A stretch of DNA of 64,000 nt from Luidia sarsii (lineage: Eukaryota; Echinodermata; Asteroidea; Paxillosida; Luidiidae): contig OX465110.1 of assembly GCA_949987565.1 (NCBI GenBank), positions 7,928,018 to 7,992,017 of the forward strand. The letters run 5' to 3'. A model generated the notes under the pieces. It worked only from the letters and a program-made list of their open reading frames with translations. It was not told the DNA's origin and searched no databases. Each line of letters opens with the position of its first letter. Position 1 is the first letter of the stretch. This document shows, piece by piece, positions 38,335 to 51,550 of the stretch. Both the position numbers and the translations under genes were made by a program.

Positions 38335-40384
38335 TTGGCCTCCAGTGAGGCCTTGGAAAAGGCAATCGACCAGAATCAAGAAATCTCAAATCGGACATTT
38401 GATGATGAAATTATAATCATGCAAAGAGAACTTACTTCCATCAGCGAGGAAACTTGTGTTGTATGGGCAGTAGAACATTACAGTCGGCGGAGAGAATCTG
38501 GAAAGAAAAACAGACTTTGCAAGTTATATCTTCTTCAATATTGTTATGATGGAGCTAAAACTTGGCCTCCAGTGAGGCCTTGGAAAAGGAAATCGACCAG
38601 GATCAAGAAATCTCAAATCGGACATTTGATGATGAAATTATAGTCATGCAAAGAGAACTTACTTCCATCAGCGAGGCAACTTGTGTTGTATGGGCAGTAG
38701 CACATTACAGTCGGAGGAGAGAATCTGGAAAGAAAAACAGACTTTGCAAGTTAATATCTCCTTCAATAATGTTATGATGGAGCTAAAACTTGGCCTCCAG
38801 CGAGGCCTTGGAAAAGGCAATCGACCAGGATCAAGAAATATCAAATCGGACATTTGATGATGAAATTATAGTCATGCAAAGAGAACTTACTTCCATCAGC
38901 GAGGAAACTTGTGTTGTATGGGCAGTAGAACATTACAGTCGGCGGAGAGAATCTGGATAGAAAAACAGACTTTGCGAGTTAATATCTCCTTTAATATTGT
39001 TAAGATGGAGCTAAAACTTGGCCTCCAGCGAGGCCTTGGAAAAGGCAATCGACCAGAATCAAGAAATTTCAAATCGGACATTTGATGATGAAATTATAAT
39101 CATGCAAAGAGAACTTACTTCCATCAGCGAGGAAACTTGTGTTGTATGGGCAGTAGAACATTACAGTCGGCGGAGAGAATCTGGAAAGAAAAACAGACTT
39201 TGCAAGTTATATCTTCTTCAATATTGTTATGATGGAGCTAAAACTTGGCCTCCAGTGAGGCCTTGGAAAAGTCAATCGACCAGGATCAAGAAATCTCAAA
39301 TCGGACATTTGATGATGAAATTATAGTCATGCAAAGAGAACTTACTTCCATCAGCGAGGCAACTTGTGTTGTATGGGCAGTAGCACATTACAGTCGGCGG
39401 AGAGAATCTGGAAAGAAAAACAGACTTTGCGAGTTAATATCTCCTTCAATAATGTTATTATGGAGCTAAAACTTGGCCTCCAGCGAGGCCTTGGAAAAGG
39501 AAATCGACCAGGATCAAGAAATCTCAAATCGGACATTTGATGATGAAATTATAGTCATGCAAAGAGAACTTACTTCCATCAGCGAGGCAACTTGTGTTGT
39601 ATGGGCAGTAGCACATTACAGTCGGAGGAGAGAATCTGGAAAGAAAAACAGACTTTGCAAGTTAATATCTCCTTCAATAATGTTATGATGGATCTAAAAC
39701 TTGGCCTCCAGCGAGGCCTTGGAAAAGGAAATCGACCAGGATCAAGAAATCTCAAATCGGACATTTGATGATGAAATTATAGTCATGCAAAGAGAACTTA
39801 CTTCCATCAGCGAGGCAACTTGTGTTGTATGGGCAGTAGCACATTACAGTCGGAGGAGAGAATCTGGAAAGAAAAACAGACTTTGCAAGTTAATATCTCC
39901 TTCAATAATGTTATGATGGATCTAAAACTTGGCCTCCAGCGAGGCCTTGGAAAAGACAATCGACCAGGATCAAGAAATCTCAAATCGGACATTTGATGAT
40001 GAAATTATAGTCATGCAAAGAGAACTTACTTCCATCAGCGAGGAAACTTGTGTTGTATGAGCAGTAGCACATTACAGTCGGCGGAGAGATCCTTGAAAGA
40101 AAAACAGACTTTGCGAGTTAATATCTCCTTCAATATTGTTATGATGGAGCTAAAACTTGGCCTCCAGTGAGGCCTTGGAAACGGCAATCGACCAGTATCA
40201 AGAAATCTCAAATCGGACATTTGATGATGAAATTATAGTCATGCAAAGAGAACTTACTTCCATCAGCGAGGAAACTTGTGTTGTATGGGCAGTAGAACAT
40301 TACAGTCGGCGGAGAGAATCTGGATAGAAAAACAGACTTTGCGAGTTAATATCTCCTTTAATATTGTTAAGATGGAGCTAAAAC
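38335..40384 (+). repeat. Higher-order repeat D2: 9 monomers, 2050 bp
   Basis: Follows D1 with one extra unit. Monomers 39473 and 39701 are adjacent copies of the GGAAATC/GGAGGAGAG/GATGGATC class, where D1 has a single copy (37651). Confidence 0.83.
39473..39928 (+). repeat. Single-monomer tandem duplication (2 x 228 bp)
   Basis: Two adjacent monomers share CCAGCGAGG, GGAAATCGACC, GGAGGAGAG, AATGTTATGATGG and the GATC tail. The matching position in D1 and D3 holds one such unit. This is the smallest rearrangement step visible in the window. Confidence 0.8.
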
Positions 40385-42206
40385 TTGGCCTCCAGTGAGG
40401 CCTTGGAAAAGGCAATCGACCAGAATCAAGAAATCTCAAATCGGACATTTGATGATGAAATTATAATCATGCAAAGAGAACTTACTTCCATCAGCGAGGA
40501 AACTTGTGTTGTATGGGCAGTAGAACATTACAGTCGGCGGAGAGAATCTGGAAAGAAAAACAGACTTTGCAAGTTATATCTTCTTCAATATTGTTATGAT
40601 GGAGCTAAAACTTGGCCTCCAGTGAGGCCTTGGAAAAGGAAATCGACCAGGATCAAGAAATCTCAAATCGGACATTTGATGATGAAATTATAGTCATGCA
40701 AAGAGAACTTACTTCCATCAGCGAGGCAACTTGTGTTGTATGGGCAGTAGCACATTACAGTCGGAGGAGAGAATCTGGAAAGAAAAACAGACTTTGCAAG
40801 TTAATATCTCCTTCAATAATGTTATGATGGAGCTAAAACTTGGCCTCCAGCGAGGCCTTGGAAAAGGCAATCGACCAGGATCAAGAAATATCAAATCGGA
40901 CATTTGATGATGAAATTATAGTCATGCAAAGAGAACTTACTTCCATCAGCGAGGAAACTTGTGTTGTATGGGCAGTAGAACATTACAGTCGGCGGAGAGA
41001 ATCTGGATAGAAAAACAGACTTTGCGAGTTAATATCTCCTTTAATATTGTTAAGATGGAGCTAAAACTTGGCCTCCAGCGAGGCCTTGGAAAAGGCAATC
41101 GACCAGAATCAAGAAATTTCAAATCGGACATTTGATGATGAAATTATAATCATGCAAAGAGAACTTACTTCCATCAGCGAGGAAACTTGTGTTGTATGGG
41201 CAGTAGAACATTACAGTCGGCGGAGAGAATCTGGAAAGAAAAACAGACTTTGCAAGTTATATCTTCTTCAATATTGTTATGATGGAGCTAAAACTTGGCC
41301 TCCAGTGAGGCCTTGGAAAAGTCAATCGACCAGGATCAAGAAATCTCAAATCGGACATTTGATGATGAAATTATAGTCATGCAAAGAGAACTTACTTCCA
41401 TCAGCGAGGCAACTTGTGTTGTATGGGCAGTAGCACATTACAGTCGGCGGAGAGAATCTGGAAAGAAAAACAGACTTTGCGAGTTAATATCTCCTTCAAT
41501 AATGTTATTATGGAGCTAAAACTTGGCCTCCAGCGAGGCCTTGGAAAAGGAAATCGACCAGGATCAAGAAATCTCAAATCGGACATTTGATGATGAAATT
41601 ATAGTCATGCAAAGAGAACTTACTTCCATCAGCGAGGCAACTTGTGTTGTATGGGCAGTAGCACATTACAGTCGGAGGAGAGAATCTGGAAAGAAAAACA
41701 GACTTTGCAAGTTAATATCTCCTTCAATAATGTTATGATGGATCTAAAACTTGGCCTCCAGCGAGGCCTTGGAAAAGACAATCGACCAGGATCAAGAAAT
41801 CTCAAATCGGACATTTGATGATGAAATTATAGTCATGCAAAAAGAACTTACTTCCATCAGCGAGGCAACTTGTGTTGTATGGGCAGTAGCACATTACAGT
41901 CGGAGAAGAGAATCTGGAAAGAAAAACAGACTTTGCAAGTTAATATCTCCTTCAATATTGTTATGATGGAGCTAAAACTTGGCCTCCAGTGAGGCCTAGG
42001 AAAAGGCAATCGACCAGGATCAAGAAATCTCAAATCGGACATTTGATGATGAAATTATAGTCATGCAAAGAGAACTTACTTCCATCAGCGAGGAAACTTG
42101 TGTTGTATGGGCAGTAGAACATTACAGTCGGCGGAGAGAATCTGGATAGAAAAACAGACTTTGCGAGTTAATATCTCCTTTAATATTGTTAAGATGGAGC
42201 TAAAAC
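40385..42206 (+). repeat. Higher-order repeat D3: 8 monomers, 1822 bp
   Basis: Monomers 40385-41523 match D2 monomers 38335-39473 at an offset of 2050, including CCAGCGAGG in 41068 and AAAAGTCAATC in 41295. The last two monomers differ: 41751 has the AAAAAGAAC class seen in domain II, and 41979 is a GCCTAGG unit. Confidence 0.82.
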
Positions 42207-44028
42207 TTGGCCTCCAGTGAGGCCTTGGAAAAGGCAATCGACCAGAATCAAGAAATCTCAAATCGGACATTTGATGATGAAATTATAATCATGCAAAGAG
42301 AACTTACTTCCATCAGCGAGGAAACTTGTGTTGTATGGGCAGTAGAACATTACAGTCGGCGGAGAGAATCTGGAAAGAAAAACAGACTTTGCAAGTTATA
42401 TCTTCTTCAATATTGTTATGATGGAGCTAAAACTTGGCCTCCAGTGAGGCCTTGGAAAAGGAAATCGACCAGGATCAAGAAATCTCAAATCGGACATTTG
42501 ATGATGAAATTATAGTCATGCAAAGAGAACTTACTTCCATCAGCGAGGCAACTTGTGTTGTATGGGCAGTAGCACATTACAGTCGGAGGAGAGAATCTGG
42601 AAAGAAAAACAGACTTTGCAAGTTAATATCTCCTTCAATAATGTTATGATGGAGCTAAAACTTGGCCTCCAGCGAGGCCTTGGAAAAGGCAATCGACCAG
42701 GATCAAGAAATATCAAATCGGACATTTGATGATGAAATTATAGTCATGCAAAGAGAACTTACTTCCATCAGCGAGGAAACTTGTGTTGTATGGGCAGTAG
42801 AACATTACAGTCGGCGGAGAGAATCTGGATAGAAAAACAGACTTTGCGAGTTAATATCTCCTTTAATATTGTTAAGATGGAGCTAAAACTTGGCCTCCAG
42901 TGAGGCCTTGGAAAAGGCAATCGACCAGAATCAAGAAATTTCAAATCGGACATTTGATGATGAAATTATAATCATGCAAAGAGAACTTACTTCCATCAGC
43001 GAGGAAACTTGTGTTGTATGGGCAGTAGAACATTACAGTCGGCGGAGAGAATCTGGAAAGAAAAACAGACTTTGCAAGTTATATCTTCTTCAATATTGTT
43101 ATGATGGAGCTAAAACTTGGCCTCCAGTGAGGCCTTGGAAAAGGCAATCGACCAGGATCAAGAAATCTCAAATCGGACATTTGATGATGAAATTATAGTC
43201 ATGCAAAGAGAACTTACTTCCATCAGCGAGGCAACTTGTGTTGTATGGGCAGTAGCACATTACAGTCGGCGGAGAGAATCTGGAAAGAAAAACAGACTTT
43301 GCGAGTTAATATCTCCTTCAATAATGTTATTATGGAGCTAAAACTTGGCCTCCAGCGAGGCCTTGGAAAAGGCAATCGACCAGGATCAAGAAATCTCAAA
43401 TCGGACATTTGATGATGAAATTATAGTCATGCAAAGAGAACTTACTTCCATCAGCGAGGCAACTTGTGTTGTATGGGCAGTAGCACATTACAGTCGGAGG
43501 AGAGAATCTGGAAAGAAAAACAGACTTTGCAAGTTAATATCTCCTTCAATAATGTTATGCTGGATCTAAAACTTGGCCTCCAGCGAGGCCTTGGAAAAGA
43601 CAATCGACCAGGATCAAGAAATCTCAAATCGGACATTTGATGATGAAATTATAGTCATGCAAAAAGAACTTACTTCCATCAGCGAGGCAACTTGTGTTGT
43701 ATGGGCAGTAGCACATTACAGTCGGAGAAGAGAATCTGGAAAGAAAAACAGACTTTGCAAGTTAATATCTCCTTCAATATTGTTATGATGGAGCTAAAAC
43801 TTGGCCTCCAGTGAGGCCTTGGAAAAGGCAATCGACCAGTATCAAGAAATCTCAAATCGGACATTTGATGATGAAATTATAGTCATGCAAAGAGAACTTA
43901 CTTCCATCAGCGAGGCAACTTGTGTTTTATGGGCAGTAGCACATTACAGTCGGAGAAGAGAATCTGGAAAGAAAAACAGACTTTGCAAGTTAATATCTCC
44001 TTCAATATTGTTATGATGGAGCTAAAAC

Positions 44029-44256
44029 TTGGCCTCCAGTGAGGCCTTGGAAAAGGCAATCGACCAGGATCAAGAAATCTCAAATCGGACATTTGATGAT
44101 GAAATTATAGTCATGCAAAGAGAACTTACTTCCATCAGCGAGGCAACTTGTGTTGTATGGGCAGTAGCACATTACAGTCGGCGGAGAGAATCTGGAAAGA
44201 AAAACAGACTTTGCAAGTTAATATCTCCTTCAATATTGTTATGATGGAGCTAAAAC
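44029..44256 (+). repeat. Representative 228-bp monomer (common form)
   Basis: Reference unit for numbering, with base 1 = T of TTGGCCTCCAG. Landmarks: a perfect inverted repeat at 3-8/13-18 (GGCCTC, loop CAGT, GAGGCC); a second at 52-57/63-68 (TCAAAT, loop CGGAC, ATTTGA); a weaker one at 192-196/205-209 (AATAT/ATATT). Sites that differ between subfamilies include 12 (T/C), 20 (T/A), 26 (A/C), 28 (G/A/T), 29 (C/A), 40 (G/T/A), 51, 53, 82 (G/A), 105, 116 (C/A), 132, 133, 140 (C/A), 154-156, 162-169, 187 (A/G) and 203. Composition is about 41% G+C. The blocks around 29-39, 83-100 and 176-186 look the least variable by eye. Confidence 0.93.
44031..44046. other. Hairpin-capable inverted repeat within each standard monomer
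   Basis: GGCCTC and GAGGCC are perfect complements separated by a four-base CAGT loop (CAGC in some units). The element is present at bases 3-18 of nearly all standard monomers and absent from all K0, K1 and K2 units. With the second inverted repeat at bases 52-68, each standard monomer could form two short cruciforms or hairpins. Coordinates mark one representative copy. A function is not shown by sequence alone. Confidence 0.75.
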
Positions 44257-44711
44257 TTGGCCTCCAGTGAGGCCTTGGAAAAGGCAATCGACCAGGATCA
44301 AGAAATCTCAAATCGGACATTTGATGATGAAATTATAGTCATGCAAAGAGAACTTACTTCCATCAGCGAGGAAACTTGTGTTGTATGGGCAGTAGAACAT
44401 TACAGTCGGCGGAGAGAATCTGGATAGAAAAACAGACTTTGCGAGTTAATATCTCCTTTAATATTGTTAAGATGGAGCTAAAACTTGGCCTCCAGTGAGG
44501 CCTTGGAAAAGGCAATCGACCAGAATCAAGAAATCTCAAATCGGACATTTGATGATGAAATTATAATCATGCAAAGAGAACTTACTTCAATCAGCGAGGA
44601 AACTTGTGTTGTATGGGCAGTAGCACATTACAGTCGGCGGAGAGAATCTGGAAAGAAAAACAGACTTTGCAAGTTATATCTTCTTCAATATTGTTATGAT
44701 GGAGCTAAAAC

Positions 44712-47700
44712 TTGGCCTCCAGTGAGGCCTTGGAAAAGGCAATCGACCAGGATCAAGAAATCTCAAATCGGACATTTGATGATGAAATTATAGTCATGCA
44801 AAGAGAACTTACTTCCATCAGCGAGGCAACTTGTGTTGTATGGACAGTAGCACATTACAGTCGGAGAAGAGAATCTGGAAAGAAAAACAGACTTTGCAAG
44901 TTAATATCTCCTTCAATATTGTTATGATGGAGCTAAAACTTGGCCTCCAGTGAGGCCTTGGAAAAGGCAATCGACCAGGATCAAGAAATCTCAAATCGGA
45001 CATTTGATGATGAAATTATAGTCATGCAAAGAGAACTTACTTCCATCAGCGAGGAAACTTGTGTTGTATGAGCAGTAGCACATTACAGTCGGCGGAGAGA
45101 TCCTTGAAAGAAAAACAGACTTTGCGAGTTAATATCTCCTTCAATATTGTTATGATGGAGCTAAAACTTGGCCTCCAGTGAGGCCTTGGAAACGGCAATC
45201 GACCAGTATCAAGAAATCTCAAATCGGACATTTGATGATGAAATTATAGTCATGCAAAGAGAACTTACCTCCATCAGCGAGGCAACTTGTGTTGTATGGG
45301 CAGTAGCACATTACAGTCGGCGGAGAGAATCTGGAAAGAAAAACAGACTTTGCAAGTTAATATCTCCTTCAATATTGTTATGATGGAGCTAAAACTTGGC
45401 CTCCAGTGAGGCCTAGGAAAAGGCAATCGACCAGGATCAAGAAATCTCAAATCGGACATTTGATGATGAAATTATAGTCATGCAAAGAGAACTTACTTCC
45501 ATCAGCGAGGAAACTTGTGTTGTATGGGCAGTAGAACATTACAGTCGGCGGAGAGAATCTGGATAGAAAAACAGACTTTGCGAGTTAATATCTCCTTTAA
45601 TATTGTTAAGATGGAGTTAAAACTTGGCCTCCAGTGAGGCCTTGGAAAAGGCAATCGACCAGAATCAAGAAATCTCAAATCGGACATTTGATGATGAAAT
45701 TATAATCATGCAAAGAGAACTTACTTCCATCAGCGAGGAAACTTGTGTTGTATGGGCAGTAGAACATTACAGTCGGCGGAGAGAATCTGGAAAGAAAAAC
45801 AGACTTTGCAAGTTATATCTTCTTCAATATTGTTATGATGGAGCTAAAACTTGGCCTCCAGTGAGGCCTTGGAAAAGGCAATCGACCAGGATCAAGAAAT
45901 CTCAAATCGGACATTTGATGATGAAATTATAGTCATGCAAAGAGAACTTACTTCCATCAGCGAGGCAACTTGTGTTGTATGGGCAGTAGCACATTACAGT
46001 CGGCGGAGAGAATCTGGAAAGAAAAACAGACTTTGCGAGTTAATATCTCCTTCAATAATGTTATTATGGAGCTAAAACTTGGCCTCCAGCGAGGCCTTGG
46101 AAAAGGCAAGAGACCAGGATCAAGAAATCTCAAATCGGACATTTGATGATGAAATTATAGTCATGCAAAGAGAACTTACTTCCATCAGCGAGGCAACTTG
46201 TGTTGTATGGGCAGTAGCACATTACAGTCGGAGGAGAGAATCTGGAAAGAAAAACAGACTTTGCAAGTTAATATCTCCTTCAATAATGTTATGATGGATC
46301 TAAAACTTGGCCTCCAGCGAGGCCTTGGAAAAGACAATCGACCAGGATCAAGAAATCTCAAATCGGACATTTGATGATGAAATTATAGTCATGCAAAAAG
46401 AACTTACTTCCATCAGCGAGGCAACTTGTGTTGTATGGGCAGTAGCACATTACAGTCGGAGAAGAGAATCTGGAAAGAAAAACAGACTTTGCAAGTTAAT
46501 ATCTCCTTCAATATTGTTATGATGGAGCTAAAACTTGGCCTCCAGTGAGGCCTTGGAAACGGCAATCGACCAGTATCAAGAAATCTCAAATCGGACATTT
46601 GATGATGAAATTATAGTCATGCAAAGAGAACTTACTTCCATCAGCGAGGCAACTTGTGTTTTATGGGCAGTAGCACATTACAGTCGGAGAAGAGAATCTG
46701 GAAAGAAAAACAGACTTTGCAAGTTAATATCTCCTTCAATATTGTTATGATGGAGCTAAAACTTGGCCTCCAGTGAGGCCTTGGAAAAGGCAATCGACCA
46801 GGATCAAGAAATCTCAAATCGGACATTTGATGATGAAATTATAGTCATGCAAAGAGAACTTACTTCCATCAGCGAGGAAACTTGTGTTGTATGAGCAGTA
46901 GCACATTACAGTCGGCGGAGAGATCCTTGAAAGAAAAACAGACTTTGCGAGTTAATATCTCCTTCAATATTGTTATGATGGAGCTAAAACTTGGCCTCCA
47001 GTGAGGCCTTGGAAACGGCAATCGACCAGTATCAAGAAATCTGAAATAGGACATTTGATGATGAAATTATAGTCATGCAAAGAGAACTTACTTCCATCAG
47101 CGAGGCAACTTGTGTTGTATGGGCAGTAGCACATTACAGTCGGCGGAGAGAATCTGGAAAGAAAAACAGACTTTGCAAGTTAATATATCCTTCAATATTG
47201 TTATGATGGAGCTAAAACTTGGCCTCCAGTGAGGCCTCGGAAAAGGCAATCGACCAGGATCAAGAAATCTCAAATCGGACATTTGATGATGAAATTATAG
47301 TCATGCAAAGAGAACTTACTTCCATCAGCGAGGAAACTTGTGTTGTATGGGCAGTAGAACATTACAGTCGGCGGAGAGAATCTGGAAAGAAAAACAGACT
47401 TTGCAAGTTAATATCTCCTTCAATATTGTTATGATGGAGCTAAAACTTGGCCTCCAGTGAGGCCTTGGAAAAGGCAATCGACCAGTATCAAGAAATCTCA
47501 AATCGGACATTTGATGATAAAATCATAGTCATGCAAAGAGAACTTAATTCCACCAGCGAGGCAACTTGTGTTGTATGGGCAGTAGCACATTACAGTCGGC
47601 GGAGAGAATCTGGAAAGAAAAACAGACTTTGCAAGTTAATATATCCTTCAATATTGTTATGATGGAGCTAAAACTTGGCCTCCAGTGAGGCCTTGGAAAA

Positions 47701-48359
47701 GGCAATCGACCAGGATCAAGAAATCTCAAATCGGACATTTGATGATGAAATTATAGTCATGCAAAGAGAACTTACTTCCATCAGCGAGGAAACTTGTGTT
47801 GTATGGGCAGTAGAACATTACAGTCGGCGGAGAGAATCTGGAAAGAAAAACAGACTTTGCAAGTTAATATCTCCTTCAATATTGTTATGATGGAGCTAAA
47901 ACTTGGCCTCCAGTGAGGCCTTGGAAAAGGCAATCGACCAGTATCAAGAAATCTCAAATCGGACATTTGATGATGAAATTATAATCATGCAAAGAGAACC
48001 TACTTCCATCAGCGAGGAAACTTGTGTTGTATGGGCAGTAGCACATTACAGTCGGCGGAGAGATCCTTGAAAGAAAAACAGACTTTGCAAGTTAATATCT
48101 CCTTCAATATCACTATAATGAAGCTGAAACTTGGCAAGTAAAAAAGGCCTTGGAAAGGGCAATCGACCAGTATCAAGAAATCTCAAATCGGACATTTGAT
48201 GATAAAATTATAATCATGCAAAGAGAACTTACTTCCATCAGCGAGGCAACTTGTGTTGTATGGGCAGTAGCACATTACAGTCGGAGAAGAGAATCTGGAA
48301 AGAAAAACAGACTTTGCAAGTTAATATCTCTTTCAATACCACTATGATGAATCTAAAAC
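44712..48359 (+). repeat. Large duplication E1, 16 monomers, left copy
   Basis: Matches 53145-56792 at an offset of 8433. Rare shared changes: CTTACCTCCATC (45270, 53703), GATGGAGTTAAAAC (45616, 54049), ATCTGAAATAGG (47040, 55473), GAGGCCTCGG (47236, 55669), GATAAAATCATAG and TTAATTCCACC (in monomers 47447 and 55880). Differences include GGCAAGAGACC at 46104 and AAACGG at 46556, both only in this copy. Confidence 0.85.
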
Positions 48360-48586
48360 TTGGCAAGTGAGAAGGCCTTGGAAAAGGCAATCGACCAGTA
48401 TCAAGAAATCTTAAATCGGACATTTGAAGATGAAAGTATAGTCATGCAAAGAGAACTTACTTCCATCAGCGAGGCAACTTGTGTTGTATGGGCAGTAGCA
48501 CATTAAGTCGGAGGAGAAAATCTGGAAAGAAAAACAGACTTTGCGAGTTAATATCTCCTTCAATATTGTTATGATGGAGCTAAAAC
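48131..48586 (+). repeat. K1-K2 pair, copy 9
   Basis: A 229-bp K1 followed by a K2 carrying GATGAAAGTATAG, a K2 type otherwise found only after a 228-bp K1. This unusual pairing suggests a junction between the two kinds of pair. Confidence 0.85.
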
Positions 48587-50409
48587 TTGGCCTCCAGTGA
48601 GGCCTTGGAAAAGGCAATCGACCAGGATCAAGAAATCTCAAATCGGACATTTGATGATGAAATTATAGTCATGCAAAGAGAACTTACTTCCATCAGCGAG
48701 GCAACTTGTGTTGTATGGGCAGTAGCACATTACAGTCGGAGAAGAGAATCTGGAAAGAAAAACAGACTTTGCAAGTTAATATCTCCTTCAATATTGTTAT
48801 GATGGAGCTAAAACTTGGCCTCCAGTGAGGCCTTGGAAAAGGCAATCGACCAGGATCAAGAAATCTCAAATCGGACATTTGATGATGAAATTATAGTCAT
48901 GCAAAGAGAACTTACTTCCATCAGCGAGGAAACTTGTGTTGTATGAGCAGTAGCACATTACAGTCGGCGGAGAGATCCTTGAAAGAAAAACAGACTTTGC
49001 GAGTTAATATCTCCTTCAATATTGTTATGATGGAGCTAAAACTTGGCCTCCAGCGAGGCCTTGGAAACGGCAATCGACCAGTATCAAGAAATCTCAAATC
49101 GGACATTTGATGATGAAATTATAGTCATGCAAAGAGAACTTACTTCCATCAGCGAGGCAACTTGTGTTGTATGGGCAGTAGCACATTACAGTCGGCGGAG
49201 AGAATCTGGAAAGAAAAACAGACTTTGCAAGTTAATATCTCCTTCAATATTGTTATGATGGAGCTAAAACTTGGCCTCCAGTGAGGCCTTGGAAAAGGCA
49301 ATCGACCAGGATCAAGAAATCTCAAATCGGACATTTGATGATGAAATTATAGTCATGCAAAGAGAACTTACTTCCATCAGCGAGGAAACTTGTGTTGTAT
49401 GGGCAGTAGAACATTACAGTCGGCGGAGAGAATCTGGATAGAAAAACAGACTTTGCGAGTTAATATCTCCTTTAATATTGTTAAGATGGAGCTAAAACTT
49501 GGCCTCCAGTGAGGCCTTGGAAAAGGCAATCGACCAGAATCAAGAAATCTCAAATCGGACATTTGATGATGAAATTATAATCATGCAAAGAGAACTTACT
49601 TCCATCAGCGAGGAAACTTGTGTTGTATGGGCAGTAGAACATTACAGTCGGCGGAGAGAATCTGGAAAGAAAAACAGACTTTGCAAGTTATATCTTCTTC
49701 AATATTGTTATGATGGAGCTAAAACTTGGCCTCCAGTGAGGCCTTGGAAAAGGCAATCGACCAGGATCAAGAAATCTCAAATCGGACATTTGATGATGAA
49801 ATTATAGTCATGCAAAGAGAACTTAATTCCACCAGCGAGGCAACTTGTGTTGTATGGGCAGTAGCACATTACAGTCGGCGGAGAGAATCTGGAAAGAAAA
49901 ACAGACTTTGCAAGTTAATATATCCTTCAATATTGTTATGATGGAGCTAAAACTTGGCCTCCAGTGAGGCCTTGGAAAAGGCAATCGACCAGGATCAAGA
50001 AATCTCAAATCGGACATTTGATGATGAAATTATAGTCATGCAAAGAGAACTTACTTCCATCAGCGAGGAAACTTGTGTTGTATGGGCAGTAGAACATTAC
50101 AGTCGGCGGAGAGAATCTGGAAAGAAAAACAGACTTTGCAAGTTAATATCTCCTTCAATATTGTTATGATGGAGCTAAAACTTGGCCTCCAGTGAGGCCT
50201 TGGAAAAGGCAATCGACCAGTATCAAGAAATCTCAAATCGGACATTTGATGATGAAATTATAATCATGCAAAGAGAACCTACTTCCATCAGCGAGGAAAC
50301 TTGTGTTGTATGGGCAGTAGCACATTACAGTCGGCGGAGAGATCCTTGAAAGAAAAACAGACTTTGCAAGTTAATATCTCCTTCAATATCACTATAATGA
50401 AGCTGAAAC

Positions 50410-50865
50410 TTGGCAAGTAAAAAAGGCCTTGGAAAGGGCAATCGACCAGTATCAAGAAATCTCAAATCGGACATTTGATGATAAAATTATAATCATGCAA
50501 AGAGAACTTACTTCCATCAGCGAGGCAACTTGTGTTGTATGGGCAGTAGCACATTACAGTCGGAGAAGAGAATCTGGAAAGAAAAACAGACTTTGCAAGT
50601 TAATATCTCTTTCAATACCACTATGATGAATCTAAAACTTGGCAAGTGAGAAGGCCTTGGAAAAGGCAATCGACCAGTATTAAGAAATCTCAAATCGGAC
50701 ATTTGAAGATGAAATTATAGTCATGCAAAGAGAACTTACTTCCATCAGCGAGGCAACTTGTGTTGTATGGGCAGTAGCACATTAAGTCGGAGGAGAAAAT
50801 CTGGAAAGAAAAACAGACTTTGCGAGTTAATATCTCCTTCAATATTGTTATGATGGAGCTAAAAC
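50410..50865 (+). repeat. K1-K2 pair, copy 10
   Basis: K1 of 229 bp. K2 (50639) has CAGTATTAAGAAATCTC, shared only with 56793. Confidence 0.87.
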
Positions 50866-51321
50866 TTGGCCTCCAGTGAGGCCTTGGAAAAGGCAATCGA
50901 CTAGGATCAAGAAATCTCAAATCGGACAGTTGATGATGAAATTATAGTCATGCAAAGAGAACTTACTTCCATCAGCGAGGCAACTTGTGTTGTATGGGCA
51001 GTAGCACATTACAGTCGGAAGAGAGAATCTGGAAAGAAAAACAGACTTTGCAAGTTAATATCTCCTTCAATATTGTTATGATGGAGCTAAAACTTGGCCT
51101 CCAGTGAGGCCTTGGAAAAGGCAATCGACCAGGATCAAGAAATCTCAAATCGGACATTTGATGATGAAATTATAGTCATGCAAAGAGAACTTACTTCCAT
51201 CAGCGAGGAAACTTGTGTTGTATGGGCAGTAGCACATTACAGTCGGCGGAGAGATCCTGGAAAGAAAAACAGACTTTGCGAGTTAATATCTCCTTCAATA
51301 TTGTTATGATGGAGCTAAAAC

Positions 51322-51550
51322 TTGGCCTCCAGTGAGGCCTTGGAAACGGCAATCGACCAGTATCAAGAAATCTCAAATCGGACATTTGATGATGAAATTA
51401 TAGTCATGCAAAGAGAACCTACTTCCATCAGCGAGGAAACTTGTGTTGTATGGGCAGTAGCACATTACAGTCGGAGGAGAGAATCTGGAAAAAAAAAACA
51501 GACTTTGCAAGTTAATATCTCCTTCAATATCACTATAATGAAGCTGAAAC
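51322..51550 (+). repeat. 229-bp monomer with an A10 run
   Basis: At monomer bases 168-176 the usual AAAGAAAAA has become an all-A run, here ten A residues long. Equivalent monomers at 21477, 24895 and 59072 have nine. The extra base breaks the sense frame. The same A10 occurs at 57476. Confidence 0.82.

Larger units (their letters stand above)
42207..44484 (+). repeat. Higher-order repeat D4: 10 monomers, 2278 bp
   Basis: Starts like D1-D3 (42207-42890), then continues with 43117-43801, the AATGTTATTATGG, GATC-tail, AAAAGACAATC and GTTTTATGG series also seen at 13955-14639. It therefore joins a D-type left half to a B-type right half. Monomer 43345 has a private TTATGCTGGATC change. Confidence 0.8.
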
